From: Acanthopleura granulata
Taxonomy: Eukaryota > Mollusca > Polyplacophora > Chitonida > Chitonidae
NCBI GenBank assembly: GCA_016165875.1
Contig: JABBOT010000080.1
Location: 38,560,146-38,624,145, forward strand
Direction: 5' to 3'
Length of the DNA: 64,000 nucleotides
Shown here: piece by piece, positions 11,101 through 61,239 of the stretch
Numbering within the stretch: the stretch's first letter is position 1
How the letters are laid out: each line of letters begins with the position of its first letter
Program-made: the position numbers and the translations under genes
Notes under the pieces: model-generated
Database searches by the model: none
The model's input: only the letters and a program-made list of their open reading frames with translations
What the model was told of the DNA's origin: nothing

Positions 11101-11888
11101 ATCAAATAAAATGAAAGCGATAACAGACTTCGCATGAGATACACTCGTTAATGCAAATGTAAAGCAGCCGTAGAATAGTATAAGTCAAAACAATCATTTT
11201 GTGATGCAGATATATAAAAATGGTATCTGTACAATACTAACCAAATAAAAGACAGAGAAAAATACCTCCTAGCAATGGCCGTCATTAACACAGTTACTAA
11301 AACATCATTATTTCATTCAAAAAGACATAAGATAAACGGTAAATTATGGTGTATCGTGTTCTATAATTATAACAGGGATCCCAGCGTTACAAATAGCCTG
11401 CATTGTTTACTTTATATAGAGCTTCGCGGCAGTCTGAGCGACATGGACAATTTTCCATTAAGAAACACAAAATGTTTTTATAAATAAATTTCAAAAGCCC
11501 AATAAAAGATCTATTTTCTGAAATAAAATATAAAAACACCTATAAAATGTCCAAATAACAGTCATTCATACAAAATATACCACAATAAAACAGAAAAAAG
11601 ACATCTGAACGGAAAGACCCCCAGAATTATGGGAATCAAAATTTACCATTATACTGAAGTTAAGTAAAAGGACCATTGAAAGCTGTATGTGAAAATACCT
11701 TCACTGTTTTTTAGAGACCTTTTCGCCAAATTAAACGCAGTCATATGGTTTTACTGTATAGTGGGTTTTATAGACCATATGGATAATGTTGGTTCATCAG
11801 TGAGGTCACACTGACTTTTCTCTGATCCTAAAGATGAATTCTAATTCCATACGCAGGCAAATGTTACAGGAGTAATATTTACAAGAAC
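8186..11888. other. Intergenic region between convergent genes
   Basis: AT-rich sequence of about 3.7 kb between the tails of the two genes. Only short random-looking reading frames occur (longest about 72 codons) and none shows a known motif. No RNA gene, tandem array or clear repeat copy was recognised. Confidence 0.55.
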
Positions 11889-12179
11889 TTTATTTAGAAC
11901 GGAACATAAAGATGTCGAAAAGTTTTGTGACGTCGCTGGTGACCCAACATTGTTAATATGGGCCATAAAACTCACCATACAATCGAAACATTTGATTGCA
12001 GTTCTTTAGAAAGATCAGTGTAGGTATTTCGAGAATTATTAATGGTCTTTTCACTCACCATAACTTCATTTTTTAGGCTCTTTCCAATATGTTATCCAAG
12101 TGTTAAAGTCAAATGTAATATAGAACAAAATGATACTGTCTTGGAATCTTTCAAAGTTTGGCGGGATTCTGCCGCTGCG
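11889..12179 (-). other. TMEM26: TMEM26 3' UTR with poly(A) signal
   Basis: Downstream of the TAA stop, the first AATAAA on the minus strand is at 11894-11889, about 285 bases after the stop. The first good hexamer after the stop is the likely site; the cleavage point itself is not visible. Confidence 0.5.
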
Positions 12180-48755
<36,576 letters not shown>

Positions 48756-49450
48756 TCTGAGATGTCACTTTCAAACATACCACTTTTGCTAGTGCGTTGA
48801 CAAGAGGCCCCGGTCAACACTGCGTGAATAAGACCGCAATCCCCACTTATACACGATCACCCGTAAATCCTACGCAGCGACTGTAAAATATGTATGAAAG
48901 CGTAGACAGCGAGCAGAGCTTAAGGGGAGCTGGCTGTGATATACAGCGTCCAACGAGAACAGCGAGTGCCGGCCCAGTCAATTAGAATCTGGACCAGAGA
49001 ATCACGGATGTGTTAAAATAAAGTAGCTTGATGGTCTCAGACCAAACTACTCAATTCCTCAGGTGCACTTGGCATAAAAACTGTAAGAAAGAAAAGAAAA
49101 ACACGAGAAAGCTCCCCCGAACAGTGTTGACTCACTCATTACCAAATAAACCGTCATTGTTTTAAAAAAAAACTTCTGCAAAGTTTACCTGAAATGAAAA
49201 CACTATTATCTTGGTGTGAAATTTCATAGGCTTTGAAAAGGTGTGGAACTGTTCTGTGTAAATACACACAGCATCCACTGCCTGTGACTTTGAACACAAG
49301 ATGTATGGTTTTTCCAGAACTCGTGAGCTGCCGTAGACTACAGATTAGAAGTCAAATACACTCACACAGCCGCTGTAATTTCCGTGACGATCGTTACTTG
49401 ATACATTAAAGGTAACAGTAACAGCCAGACCTTCTGCGGCCCCCTAGCGT
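48756..49450 (-). promoter_or_regulatory. TMEM26: Presumed TMEM26 5' UTR and promoter region
   Basis: By position, transcription of TMEM26 should begin here. I see no TATA box that decides a start site and no clear CpG island. The extent is arbitrary. Confidence 0.3.
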
Positions 49451-52400
49451 GCAAATTATCCTTCCGCGGGACACATTGCCGCCGACGAGCTTTCGTGCTG
49501 ATTCTTTCGCGGATTTAGCTTTTCCATCGATCGGGTTCTATAGACCAAAGACGTCATTGACACTGTGTTTACCAAACACGGTTCCTCCCGGACCTTACAC
49601 TTTACGTGAAAATGCCACAAAGATGATGAAGTTGGTAAAATAAATTCCAGATAAGAATATCCAGGCTGTAGATTGTTATGAAAAGCGGTAAAATAAATGA
49701 GTTATCATGTGCACGGCACATGGGCTTAGCACAAACATGGACTGTATATTCCAAACTGTTAGACACAGTAAACGGTCGCACGGCATATTCAGTCTGGCAA
49801 TCTGGATACAGAGCTAGTGTGCGTAAACTGTGCGAATTGAAAATACAATCGCGGGGGATTTAGGAGACTGAAAGGTTGTATTGTTGATTCGAAGATGGTT
49901 TGCTTGATGTGGCTCACCATGTATTTAAAGAAAGAAAAGGTTATTTAAACATCATTGTACCTCGTTTTTCTCACAGTGTAATCAAATATCTCTGTGATCA
50001 ATACAAGACTTCGGTACTCTAGTACATTTAATGTGATTACAGCGAGAAGAGATTCCACTGAAATTTGCCTCGCGGAGCCGTGGGAGCTGTAGAAAATAGA
50101 TGGAATTCATGGAACACAAGCTATTACAACACCAATCATCTACATTTATCAACGTTTTATGGTAATTATACATTTTTTTACATTTGGACATGCCAATTTT
50201 TTGTAGCATCTCCTGCCCTATAGAACTGGTTTCTCGTACGTAGAAATTGGTAGAGAATTAAGTGGGTACACAATAATACAACTCAGACTGGCTTCCTTCT
50301 CGGTGAGTGGGAAGGTCAGGGTGTCCCCTGGACTCTATCCGGTTTTCTCCAACCATAATACTGGCCGCCGTCGTATAAATGAAATATTTTTGATTACCAT
50401 AAAAATGTTACGTGTGGCAGTTGGAAGGGGAGATGTTACGAACGGTATTTGACCAAATAGAAGTATGTGGAGTGCTTACTGGCGGTTCAGTTTGTCACTC
50501 GATATCTGGTTGTGGTACATGGTCTCTGACTAGAGGTTGAGCAGCCATGATCATACCACGATCGTTCAAGTATTTCCCAGTCTACAAGTCAGCACACTTG
50601 GACTGTTAAGGTGCAAGTATTCACTCGCTAGGTCAACGAAGGCGTGGGTTCATTTCAAAATTCCCATGCTTCCTGTGTTCTCGCACCCGGGTGATAAGAA
50701 GCGGTCACCGCGGGTGTCTTGTGTGGTCTTACATGAATGTTGTTTGCTTCATTGTGAACGCTTGCCTTTGACCAATATAACGTCTTTCACACGTCTTTTG
50801 CCAGTGATTTGCCAAAGGTCTGTGGTTTACTCCTGGCACTTTGTTTGCCCTAATCGAAAAAACCACCGCTATCTAACACGTAAATAAATTCTTTAGTATG
50901 GCGTGTCACAACGGTACAATATATAAAAATACATAACAAAGTAAAACGAAACTAACGTGATTTAGGCTTATATGCTTAATGAATATTCATCTTGACCGTT
51001 ACGCCGCCCTTTAATGAAAAACATCTCTTTAGCCACAATCGTGCTAATTAACCGGATAACCGACAGTATGGTTTTGCCTGTTCACCTCGAGGCAACAGAA
51101 ATAACCTAATGACCTGATGATGAGCGGCCAGATGTTCAGAAACTCGTACATTGCCCCGGGGTAATAGAAATTAATGCAATGCCCCCAGTATACTTATGCA
51201 CGACTTACCATGATTTTCTCTAATGTACCTACATCTATCTGTGGATTGCAGGACAGCAGCGAGAGAACACCAAAGATGATGTATCAGAAAACAACAGTCC
51301 GTAATTACAACCAGTAGTTTCGGTGAGATTTAATTTGATTGGTGTTTAACGTCATATATATGGTAAAGTATTTATGTTTTATGTGGTAGTGGTCAGGTTT
51401 AGAGCGTAACAGGTGGAAGAAACCAGTAGGTAAGTACCGTTCCACTTGGACGTGCCTGTTGTTTACCAATGTGACGTGAATCCTCCTTTAGACTTCATCG
51501 TTTCTTTGTTGTTGTCTCTATCAAGGACGTCATGCTATTGTCGACATCTTGTATGTCAGTCTATCTGTTATCAACTTTACGACAGAAGTTGTACTGGTAT
51601 GTTTAGGGAACTTTATTCAAAGATTCCCCTTTGTCAAACGACCAAACTGCTCAAGTTTCATGATGATCCAGATAGGGATCCAGTTCCAGGAAAGATATTA
51701 AAATGATTTTTTTTACCACTGACAGTAAGTTCTGCATAATGCCGCAATTCATACCTGTATCTGTGGGAGCAATTTGCAGGATTGGATGAGTTCTTTAGAG
51801 TTTGATTAGACCCCGTGTTTCCCTGTTGCTCAACCATGTACTTTTCAACTGGCCACAGAGACACTGCTTGGTTAACTCAGATCAAGCATACCTATTCGCT
51901 CAAAGAACATAATCTTTTTATCCTGCCTTTAACACTAGCAAATTGGATACAAAGTCTTCATGCATATCTCGACTGCATTAAGTCGCAAGCGCACGGTCCT
52001 GGCTGCCCTATACAGAGAATGCCAACAAAATTGCCGCCATTATGTAATAAGAATCCCAGAATGCACCGTTTCGTGACAAGAAGGGACTGCGGTGCTGTGT
52101 TTCTACTGGAATGATGGTGGACACGCTTGTGTGTGGAATTTGTTACTATTAGAGACAGTAAAAAACGCTCATGGGTTTCGAGTTAAAAAGTATGCTTGAT
52201 CTGAGTTAAGCAAGCAAACTGTCTTTGTGACTAATAGTAAAGTCCATGGTCGAGCACAGAGACGCGCAGGAACTAAGTTGGATAGGTGTATAACGCTTAA
52301 CTCAAGAACGAACCTAGGATCGAGAAGACTGGGATCTGATGGATACTCCATATATTATCGGACGGCGGTGGACAATGCGTCGAGAAGGGAACTCTTTGGC

Positions 52401-52652
52401 TGTTGTTCAGGACATTGGGTAAAGTCTGATACAGTGCAACACATCATGAATCATCATTAAATCGCGAAATGTGCACATCAACAACGACATTACTCATGGT
52501 AATGTCAATAACGACAGACAGATATAGCTGTGTTTCGATTTAGTTATCAGTTATGTAAATATTTGTGCGTCTGCTAGGCAACATGAAGTCATTCCTTGTG
52601 CCTTGATTAACGTACTTGGAAATGCTGCGACAGTGAGAAAAATTAAGGATTA
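49451..52652. other. Gene-poor region with two repeat fragments
   Basis: No recognised gene. A minus-strand family 1 fragment is at 50284-50403 (tccaaccataatactggccg, ccgtcgtataaatgaaatat). A family 2 fragment is at about 51330-51440 (tttgattggtgtttaacgtc, gtggtcaggtttagagcg). Confidence 0.5.
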
Positions 52653-52790
52653 TGATGTGGACAACGATAAAAATGGCGACGATGATAACTATGATGATAA
52701 CGATGATGATGACAGTGACGACGGTGATGATGATAATTATAACGATGGTGATTATATGAATACGATGGTTGTGATGATACGTATGAAGAT
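52653..52790 (+). repeat. (GAT)n-rich degenerate trinucleotide repeat
   Basis: Dense gatgatgat and gataac/gacgat units. It produces long Asp-rich (plus) and Ile/Val-rich (minus) frames that are artefacts of the repeat. Directly right of it (52830-52915) is a non-simple block (tttcccagccaaccactaat) that may be a repeat fragment. Confidence 0.9.
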
Positions 52791-53784
52791 AGCGATGCCA
52801 TGGCCATGATGACAATGTTAACAATGATCTGGTTTCCCAGCCAACCACTAATTTCGGCTTATCAGTCAAGCCCTTTCCAGTCCTCCTCGATACTACCCAT
52901 TCAACCTGAAAATTAACCACTCACATGTGATCGGTTAATGAGTTAGACACATACCTGTAAAAGATTCAATCAGTGCAAGATGCGCAAGAACAAATAGACT
53001 AACCAATCAGTACGCTGTGTTAAAAGCGTGTGCATATATATATATATGTAGTGTGTATTTTTTAGAATAAGTATATGGCACAATACCATATATCGAAAGA
53101 CTGTGTGACTCTCGTAGCACTTAAATACTTTGTGGAGGTAGTAACTGTTTTCGAAGGAATCCAAAACAAGACTCTGTTTTCAAAGATAACATCACAGTTA
53201 TTTTCTACAGAGCATATATTTGCAAAAAGGCTAAAATCTAACGGGAGAAATATAGCTGGGTGCATCTGTTGATAGAAATGACATGGCCGGTGCGGCAACT
53301 TTCCAGCTGTGTGGCATCAATCATTCCAGGAACGGAAGGTACTTTGTACGCTCTAATCCATCCCTACAGGTGGCTTTAACTGTCTATGTACTCAGCTACA
53401 CCCGGCTATTAAGACGCGAGCTTTGGGGAGGTAAACCGGGTATCTGCTTCATTTATAATGCACGGACAATTAAGCAAGGAGGGGTATGCACAACGACTTG
53501 CTTATATTACACCAGGCCCCCGCTGGCTAAACCGTACAATGATGGATCATCCGGTAAGGGTGTGTCCCTTCCCCAATGAGGTTAAGGGTTCAAATCAAGC
53601 TGCCGCTGAATTAGTGGCGATTTGAAAGCAGTAGGTCTATCAATTATGTGTACCTGAGGTGGTGAAGGGTGGTGGTTTTCTCTTGGATCCGTCAGGTTTC
53701 CTCGACACGTAAATCTTACCTTCGGCATGCCGGTAAACTATAAACTTTGTGTATGATGTAGTATAGAACTATATTTTGACTTAT

Positions 53785-53880
53785 AGATTGATTTATTTCA
53801 TTGTTGTTTAACGCCAAACTCAGATTTATGGGTGGAGCAAACCGAATTGGCCAGAATAAACTACTGACCTTTTACAATCT
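53785..53880 (+). repeat. Family 2 repeat fragment
   Basis: Contains gattgatttatttcattgtt, gtttaacgccaaactcag, tttatgggtggagcaaaccg and aataaactactgacc, the family 2 head and core. Confidence 0.65.
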
Positions 53881-53983
53881 ACTGACTAACTTTGTCACAC
53901 GCAAAGCTATAATTTGTAGATAACGAATTTTATTTTGTGCATCTGTATGAACTGGCCTACGATATGTAGTCTCTCGCTCCATG

Positions 53984-54029
53984 CTTGTTTGTTTGTTTGT
54001 GTTTGTTTGTTTGTTTGTGTTTGTTTGTT
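53984..54029 (+). repeat. (GTTT)n microsatellite
   Basis: About eleven gttt units with a gtgttt interruption. Confidence 0.97.
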
Positions 54030-54471
54030 CTTGCCATTGATGCCAACATGCCCAAGAATGTATACGATCACATCACATTTGCCATATTTCATTAACGTGC
54101 ACGGAGGTTCCTTGTCAAATGTGAGATATCCCGGTAATATACATGCAACCATTCCTTTGCCCTACTCTCTAGGAGCAACTGTGCACCAAATGTACACATG
54201 GTGTGAACCACAGGTAGATGTTAAGTGTAACAAATTTCCACAGGAACATCAATGTTTGCCTTGCATAGGACATCACTGTGTAACTGTATACACTTCTAAA
54301 ACGTACCAGCTTGTGTACTGGGGTACACATTTGGCTTACCTCGCGAGCTACACTAACAGATATGCACAAAACAGTACACATTTGCTTTTTCAGAGCATCT
54401 TTCGATGCAGCCATGTCACTCTAAACCTACAATTTCAGGTTCTTATATTAACTGAACACATGAGATTATAT

Positions 54472-54472
54472 T

Positions 54473-54511
<39 letters not shown>

Positions 54512-54514
54512 TTA
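54472..54514 (+). repeat. (TTTA)n microsatellite
   Basis: About ten uninterrupted ttta units. Confidence 0.98.
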
Positions 54515-55674
54515 AATGTTCACGCATGCATAGTTTGTACATCTAAAAAGTTTTCTTCGAAGGACCATTAAAGGCGCCCTAACTGTATTATCACCAAGGA
54601 GCATATCCCCAATAACATCTGATTCTCCAGAAAAACTGCTTTTAGTCTTCTCTACTATAAGCGGATGGGATTTTTCTTATTACAGCGGTGCTGTCGCTTT
54701 TGGGATGCGCCAAGACTGTGGCTATGGTCTTGAGGCATTTCTGTACGGTATCGTGAATGCGAATCGTCTGAATCAACGGCAACACAACACCAACTCATGG
54801 AAATCTATCAGACCCATCAAGATCAAAATCTTCCAAGCTCTGGGAATATATTGCTGGCAAAATAAACGGCTTCCGAACTAAGCCTAATGCTTTGTAGATA
54901 CCTGCTTCTTATCCGTGTTCCAATACTTACTGACTTCCTTCGGTGTGCGTTTTCCTTGCAGCATTGTACCGGGGAACACCGCTGGGAGATGTGCACGTGG
55001 GTGGTGACATTATTTTCCTGCAGGTCACCATGACAGAGGTGTCAGAGTGACCAAACAGCGGCAGCTGAAAGCCTCTTCCCTGAGCCAGTAATTGATCAAG
55101 ACGAATTCCCTGGAGTTTAAATGCCACAAGGCTGTGTTATGGCCTTATTTTCAGGAGCTTTTGCATATTTTGATTTTGCTTGTATGGTCGGAGTTGAGAT
55201 AAAAAATCTCCTGGGATTAATGCGATAAAATTAAATCTTTGCGCCACTACTGCTCCAATAAATAATTATAAGAAATAAAGATAATAGCACCCCCCCCCCC
55301 ACAAAAAAACACCCTAAAACCTGTATATCTCTTAATCCAATACATAGTAAATGGCACTAAAGAAACTTACTTTATCGCTTTGGGTAGATTTTAAATTTCA
55401 ATCTAATGTCACAAGAGTTGCAATTGCGTTTTCTCCTCGCATGGGCTACACCTAAAAGTCGATGTCTATTTCAATGGAAATGAAGTCGTGGGGATATACA
55501 TTGCTACATTGCACAGATGTTATACCGTTCTAAGGTTTACGACAGCTGTGTCATTTTATTCCTAATTCCAACGAACTCCCAGCAAAAAGAAAACACTTTC
55601 AATTTAACTGAGGGTCCACCTTATGAATGACAGTTATGAATTTTTCACTCCAACGATGGCAGTGGCGAAAGTGT

Positions 55675-55860
55675 CCAAAGTTCATGTATACACTTAATGT
55701 ACTCAGTTCATATATAGACTTAATATACTCAGCTCCTCTGTACACTTAATATATTCAGTTCATATATATACGCATTTATACACTCAGTATAGTCAGTTCA
55801 CACATACACTGAAAATACTCAGTTTCTGAGTACACTTTAATAAACTCAGTTCATACATAC
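55675..55860 (+). repeat. About 28-32 bp decayed tandem array
   Basis: Six or so units built on tacacttaatatactcagtt followed by catatata or cctctg. Clear copies start near 55688, 55715, 55740, 55777, 55803 and 55830. Confidence 0.85.
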
Positions 55861-58629
55861 AATTACGGTCAGGTTATACCCATTCTTATACTTACAAGAA
55901 AGAAAGAGAAATATATCCAATATACAAATAAATGTTCGATATTAACTTTTTATTTACACTGTAAAAACAAATGGTGTAGTTTTACAGTAAAAAGTGCGGG
56001 TAATTTTATAACCAGTAATTTTGGTGTATATTTACACGTTGCTGTATAGAGAAAGTCAACTGTATATTTATCGCATATTCAACTTTTTAGTAACACCTCC
56101 TTTACGTGAAGAATTACACTGGTAAAGGGCAAAACATTTGTAAATTTATAGGTGTGATGAACCTTTGCACTATATCTTAATAATAATAATCCTACAGGAA
56201 TAGGGTGTAAACTCTCACCAAATATTGCAGCATTATTTTTACACTTGAATTCACTGTTCCAGTGTACATCGCTGGTTGCAAAAACGTTCTGTAAAATTAC
56301 ATTCTTTCTTGCATGCATTGTATCGTTACCTTCAGTCTGCATCTGTTGTCCACAATGCTGCTTACTATATCGGTGAGTCACTCTTCTCTATTCAGTATAC
56401 ATCATTACTCTTCGTTTATTGCATTCATATTTAATTATAGCGAGGAATCAAGCAAAGCGATGAAGTTAATTCCGGCTAGAGACACGATATTCTAAATCGG
56501 GAAACACAAAAGGCGATGTAATTTTGATGGCGACTATACTGTACAGGTGACAGCGAAGCCCGAAGTGCACGGCTGTGAGTCTCTATTCACTTACCTATGA
56601 ACCATACCCATCTATATACTCCTGATATAATACATCTCCACATATGAAGCTTACAGCAGATTTAACAATGTATCACCGTACCGAGCTGATAGATCAGCTT
56701 CACCCACCCTTGGAAAGGTCTAAGATATAACTCGCTGTTCTACCTCAAAAGCGGCCTTAAATCTTAAGTATTAGATCTTAAATAAAACCCTGATCTTGTA
56801 GATTTATGCATCGATGAACAGATAAATCATGTCTGCATACAACTCTAGCTTCAGATTTATGTTCCGATCAACGGGTAGAGTAAATCCTTGGTGTTTTGAC
56901 GAAACATCTTCTCTTCGGTATAACTCGGCCATGTTTGGAATCTAAATTTCACTCAATAATCAATTTCATGTCACGTGACATCGTGACACCTCGGTCTTTG
57001 CATCACATGGGTTTGTTTACTGGGAATCCCCAGCCTTTGGTCAAGGGTCACATGCAGTACAGGAGAAACATCAGATGATGTCGAGTGGAAAGTGTATTAA
57101 TTCCGGCTATCATTTTGCCACAGCATGGAGACGTCCACATTTTCTGTGCAACGACTTGTCAACAAATCAAAAGAAGTGAGGGATGTTATTTTTAGCCTTT
57201 GCTGTCGGGGTGAACTGAAGCACTGTGTGACGCTCGATCTGTTTATAGCTTGACAGCTTATGACGTTTCTAGCCGGAATCCTGGGTCACGCGACGGCGAG
57301 TACACCAGCCAAAAATGGCGTCCAGCCCTAGATTGAGGTTGAAAACACTAATTGGATTTTGTGTGCAAAATTCAGGCGCACAGAAAACAGTGGAGACGGG
57401 TATGGATTGGCTGTAGCTATGAAGTGTGGCAGAGTACTGCTAGGTAATGTTTGTAGTTATAAACTATGATAAATAATGGTTGAAAAAAAGTCCATTACTT
57501 GTGGCTAAAATTAAACAAAGAAAAATATTATCCAATGAACAAGTGCCCCTTACACCCTGCTTCTATAGCAATAGGACGCTAGTACTTGCATTCCAGCTGA
57601 TTTCATTTAAGAAAATTGTAATCAACCCCTGATGATGTTTCGATATGTTGTAGATCAGGCATCTGATTAGATGACAGTATGTGTCATTTGGGCCAACAAA
57701 AATCAGGGAATACAGTTTTAGATGGGTGTCCTTTGTGAAATTACTACATAAATAGTAAAGTTATATTTTAGTGTTTTTATACCTATAATACGGCCTTCCC
57801 AACCAGATGGGTTGTTGTATCTTTCTATACACTCTAGGCTGGAAGCAGGCCTTTACATGCCAACACCTGAATCTAATGTAAACTTCCCTATATTGCGCCA
57901 ATTTGTCATCAGCTCGCAATATATCAAGTTGAAAGGAACCATCGGTCAGATATGTCAGTGGCACGGAATGGCGATTTAATGCGATGTAACGTTAGGGGAT
58001 AGGCCTATATCTAGTGAATAAAGTGTACTGAAAGGATGGCAAATCGTTGAGAAGAAAGAACCATTTGTCTTTCCCCTTACAGCGGGTATCCATCAAATAG
58101 GCTTGGATTTATTTCGAGATGTGTTTGGGTGGCAATACAACGTACATGGTATAACTAGCAGATACCTGCTTCAACCTTACTGGTATAGAATAAAACATAT
58201 CGATTATCAATTGTACGAGGTAGACCCTGTTATGTGGAGAGAGAAGAGTCGATCGCCATACAAGACGTCACTATTAGACAGCTTCCCTTTCGTCTTTACA
58301 TCACTGACCACAACTGTGGGGCGCCTTTTTTCCGCCTGAAGAGACGCCCTGGGACTCCAACGAAATTCTTCCAGATCTCGGTCAGACTTTATGGCTTTAC
58401 GAACGAAACAGAAACCATCTGCTGGTTTTAGTGTTTTAGTGGCATATAACCTGAAGATCAAGATAGCCTTCGAACAATGAGCCGGTTCAGTTTTTTTAAC
58501 ACGGAACATTTTACCCGACGTAGTAATACCGCTTTTTAGTGATTTTGTGAGTAATTTGTCAAAAATCGGTAACATACTGTACCTTTTTTGCACTCGATCT
58601 GTTGTAAGCAGACAAGCGTGTACGTTACC
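55861..58629. other. Intergenic, no confirmed gene
   Basis: Contains a tacactgtaaaa motif at 55955-55966 (see the MITE at 60.6 kb) and several unrecognised frames, the longest at 58207-58632 minus (141 codons). A possible first exon begins with ATG at 57315 (gccaaaaATGGCG context) and meets a GTATGG donor-like site at 57400 after 28 codons; it is unsupported otherwise. Confidence 0.4.
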
Positions 58630-58850
58630 CATGAAAGTAGAACGGCCAATAGAATTGATGGCATATAGCTTAGTGCTTTCTTTTCAATGCCGGTGTTCTA
58701 ATGTTTCATAATGGGGCATTCCGACCGCCGCTCAATATCGCCTGCCGTCAAAGGATATCCATGCAGACAAGAAGAAAGAATCAGTAACCTACTCAAAATG
58801 CCTCCGATAGTAAAATATGATGGTATACAAAAGCTGAATGATTCCATGTG
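58630..58850 (+). repeat. Diverged duplicated block, copy A
   Basis: Aligns with 61240-61510. Matching blocks include aacggccaatagaattg versus aaggccaacagaattg, and tttcataatggggcattccg versus tttcataatcctgaattcca. The right end has atagtaaaatatgatgg versus acagtaaaatataatct, then gaatgattcca in both. Copy B has about 50-70 extra bases. Function unknown; probably a transposon-derived repeat. Confidence 0.75.
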
Positions 58851-60628
58851 TGGCTATCAACAGGCAATCAGACCGGGTATTTACCCAGTTCAAAGACCTA
58901 ATTTCCTGCTAGTTGGATTACCCGATTTTTCCCATGAATTTGTTGTTTATACTGGTTAGTTTTGGCACAGAGTAATTGCGAGAAGCGATAGTCACATACA
59001 AGCTTTGATCACGGAAGACTAACTCAGTAATTATATTGGCTATTTCAGTCAGGCATATTTTATCCCCGTCAGAGATCATTTCCAAATTCTCATCCATTGA
59101 CAAATTTTTTCTCAGAAGAAGAGTGTGTTATGTTGCTCAGCTAACATTTTCAGACTCTGAATTATTGAGGCCAAAGACTTCCTGTCTGTCTGGTAAAAGC
59201 CCAGACCAAGTTTCACCAACAGCACAAAACAGACGACAACAACGACGACTTAGCTATTGCAAATACTAGTCCCATTCTGCCATCGACGGGCTATTAGAGT
59301 GCACCTTGTGCCTGTAGGATGCAGCCTGGGTTCTGCTGACCTCCTTAATGAGGATTTAAATCTCCGCTGGCGCTAACTCGGATGCAGTGCACAACAGACG
59401 TCTATCAAAATGTGAAAAACTAGATTTATTCGTCTGCGCAGTTAATTTTGCTGCTTTTCAAATATAGCCCTGCCCGCTCTTTCCTTACCACAGAAAGGCG
59501 GTACCGCGATAACGGTAAAATAAAAATCGGTTGTCCCAATACCTTTAGTAATTACAGTATAGTTCATACTGATCTCTCCAATCCTATTTTAGCTTTCTAT
59601 TCTTTGCCCCGTGTACGTGTTTTGAGCCATCTCAGGTGGTTCACGTTCCGAGAGTAATTAAGCCATTTCCATGATATTATTTCCAGAGTAAGTATTGAAT
59701 TTCCTGACCATGAAAAAACAGGGTTTTAGTCAACGCCAGCTTCAACTGAACAACACTAGTTGTTATTCGATAGCTGCACCCATTCAAACCAGCCGTTTAG
59801 CTATAATTAGATAGGAAGATGCCTGGTCATTGGTTTACCGCCGTTGTTTGATCAATAATGGTAGTATATGTTAATGTGCTGTATGAAGACATGGAGAGAA
59901 ACCTAGCTTTATGTATTATATTGGACATACACTATAATATATTTTTCCAGAATATTTAACACAGAATATATTGAACGTGAAATTTTGCTTTGGTATAGTA
60001 TTTCACACAGTCCCTGTTTTACAATAGGTATTAGGTATAGACGCGTTTGGTGAGTTAGTATGGATTGAGGCACCGACAGAACTGATGGCTGCACCTCGTC
60101 GTCCAAATGTTATATGACGAAGAATACATTAGCCTGGATGCCAATGACAGAACAAACCGTTTGTTACCTGTTGACGAGGTTAGATAAGATATAACTGGTG
60201 CATAGTGAAGCATCCATACCGACTGTTTAAGGCTTGTCCCTTAACTAATATGCCCGATGCCAGGATTTCGAAGGTGCCCGACCTTTCCACGGTCAGTCCA
60301 TTATATAACCTGTATACACCAAGGCGGGTACAGGCAGCATAAACAGATGGTGCAGATTTCTATTTTGTCGCTGAGGTATCTGTTTGGTTGATGGGATCAT
60401 AGCGATACATACCAAAAAGCGCGACTGACTTTACATAATGTTACACTGACGGATGAGGGCATTTCTCAGCATGATGTACCGCTTCAAGGCTGTAAGGAGG
60501 GAAAGCTGTTTATCGAAGTGTGTGTCTTACGGAGCTTGGCTAAGCCAATTTTTGGATGCACATTATGGGATTCGAGTTGAATGCAGATAAACGTACCCAG
60601 AGCTACTCGATTTTAATGATTTGACGTT

Positions 60629-60729
60629 TACACTGTAAAATGACCAACATCCAACGCGTTTAATGGGTGATTAAACTTTGGACAAGCGTGTTTTATAAAT
60701 AAATTTAATATCGAAATTTTTACAGTGTA
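60629..60729. mobile_element. MITE-like element with 12-bp terminal inverted repeats
   Basis: Left end tacactgtaaaa (60629-60640) and right end ttttacagtgta (60718-60729) are perfect inverted repeats bounding 101 bases. There is no coding capacity. Ends begin with TA, as in TA-targeting Tc1/mariner-related MITEs, but the family is not established. The same 12-base end recurs at 55955, 62934 and, with changes, 62957. Confidence 0.6.
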
Positions 60730-61239
60730 GAATACTTCTGTTTTCTTGCAGTCATTGGATATGGTTTCTTGGAATAGCCATCGTAGAAATGGATTCAAAG
60801 ATTATTTTGTTTGTTTATGCAGATGGCCTCAAGGAATATGCTATGTTCTCAGGTTATGCAAATTTTCCATAAATATGCCGTATAACCCATGATATATACT
60901 TAAATGAAGTAATTAGAAATTGGATAATACCGTACGGTATGATTGTTTTCAGAGACGCATGTTTACTTATAGCTTTGAGAAAATAAATGTAATCGGTTAC
61001 ATAAGTAATGTTCGGAAAGTGGACACTGTTTCTTCACGAAGTTCAATTATCTCTTACAATGATTTCCACAAACAAGTCCTCTCTTCAAGGCACTCTGCAC
61101 TTAGAAGAGGAGACATGGGCTATTTTAGCTGGCGTGAACATTCCGTTGTTTGTCTTTTAATGAGCGATTTGCTATATAAAACTTTATAACATGCTACGCT
61201 TTATCGATCATCTGATGTAAAAAGACAATGTAACCTTAT

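Noticed and set aside
52540..52920. Ile/Val-rich membrane-like protein on the minus strand
   Set aside because: The hydrophobic stretch is the reverse translation of a GAT-rich simple repeat.
58207..58632. 141-codon minus frame as a gene
   Set aside because: No recognised motif, and the opposite strand has comparable open frames; it may be part of a decayed repeat next to the duplicated block.
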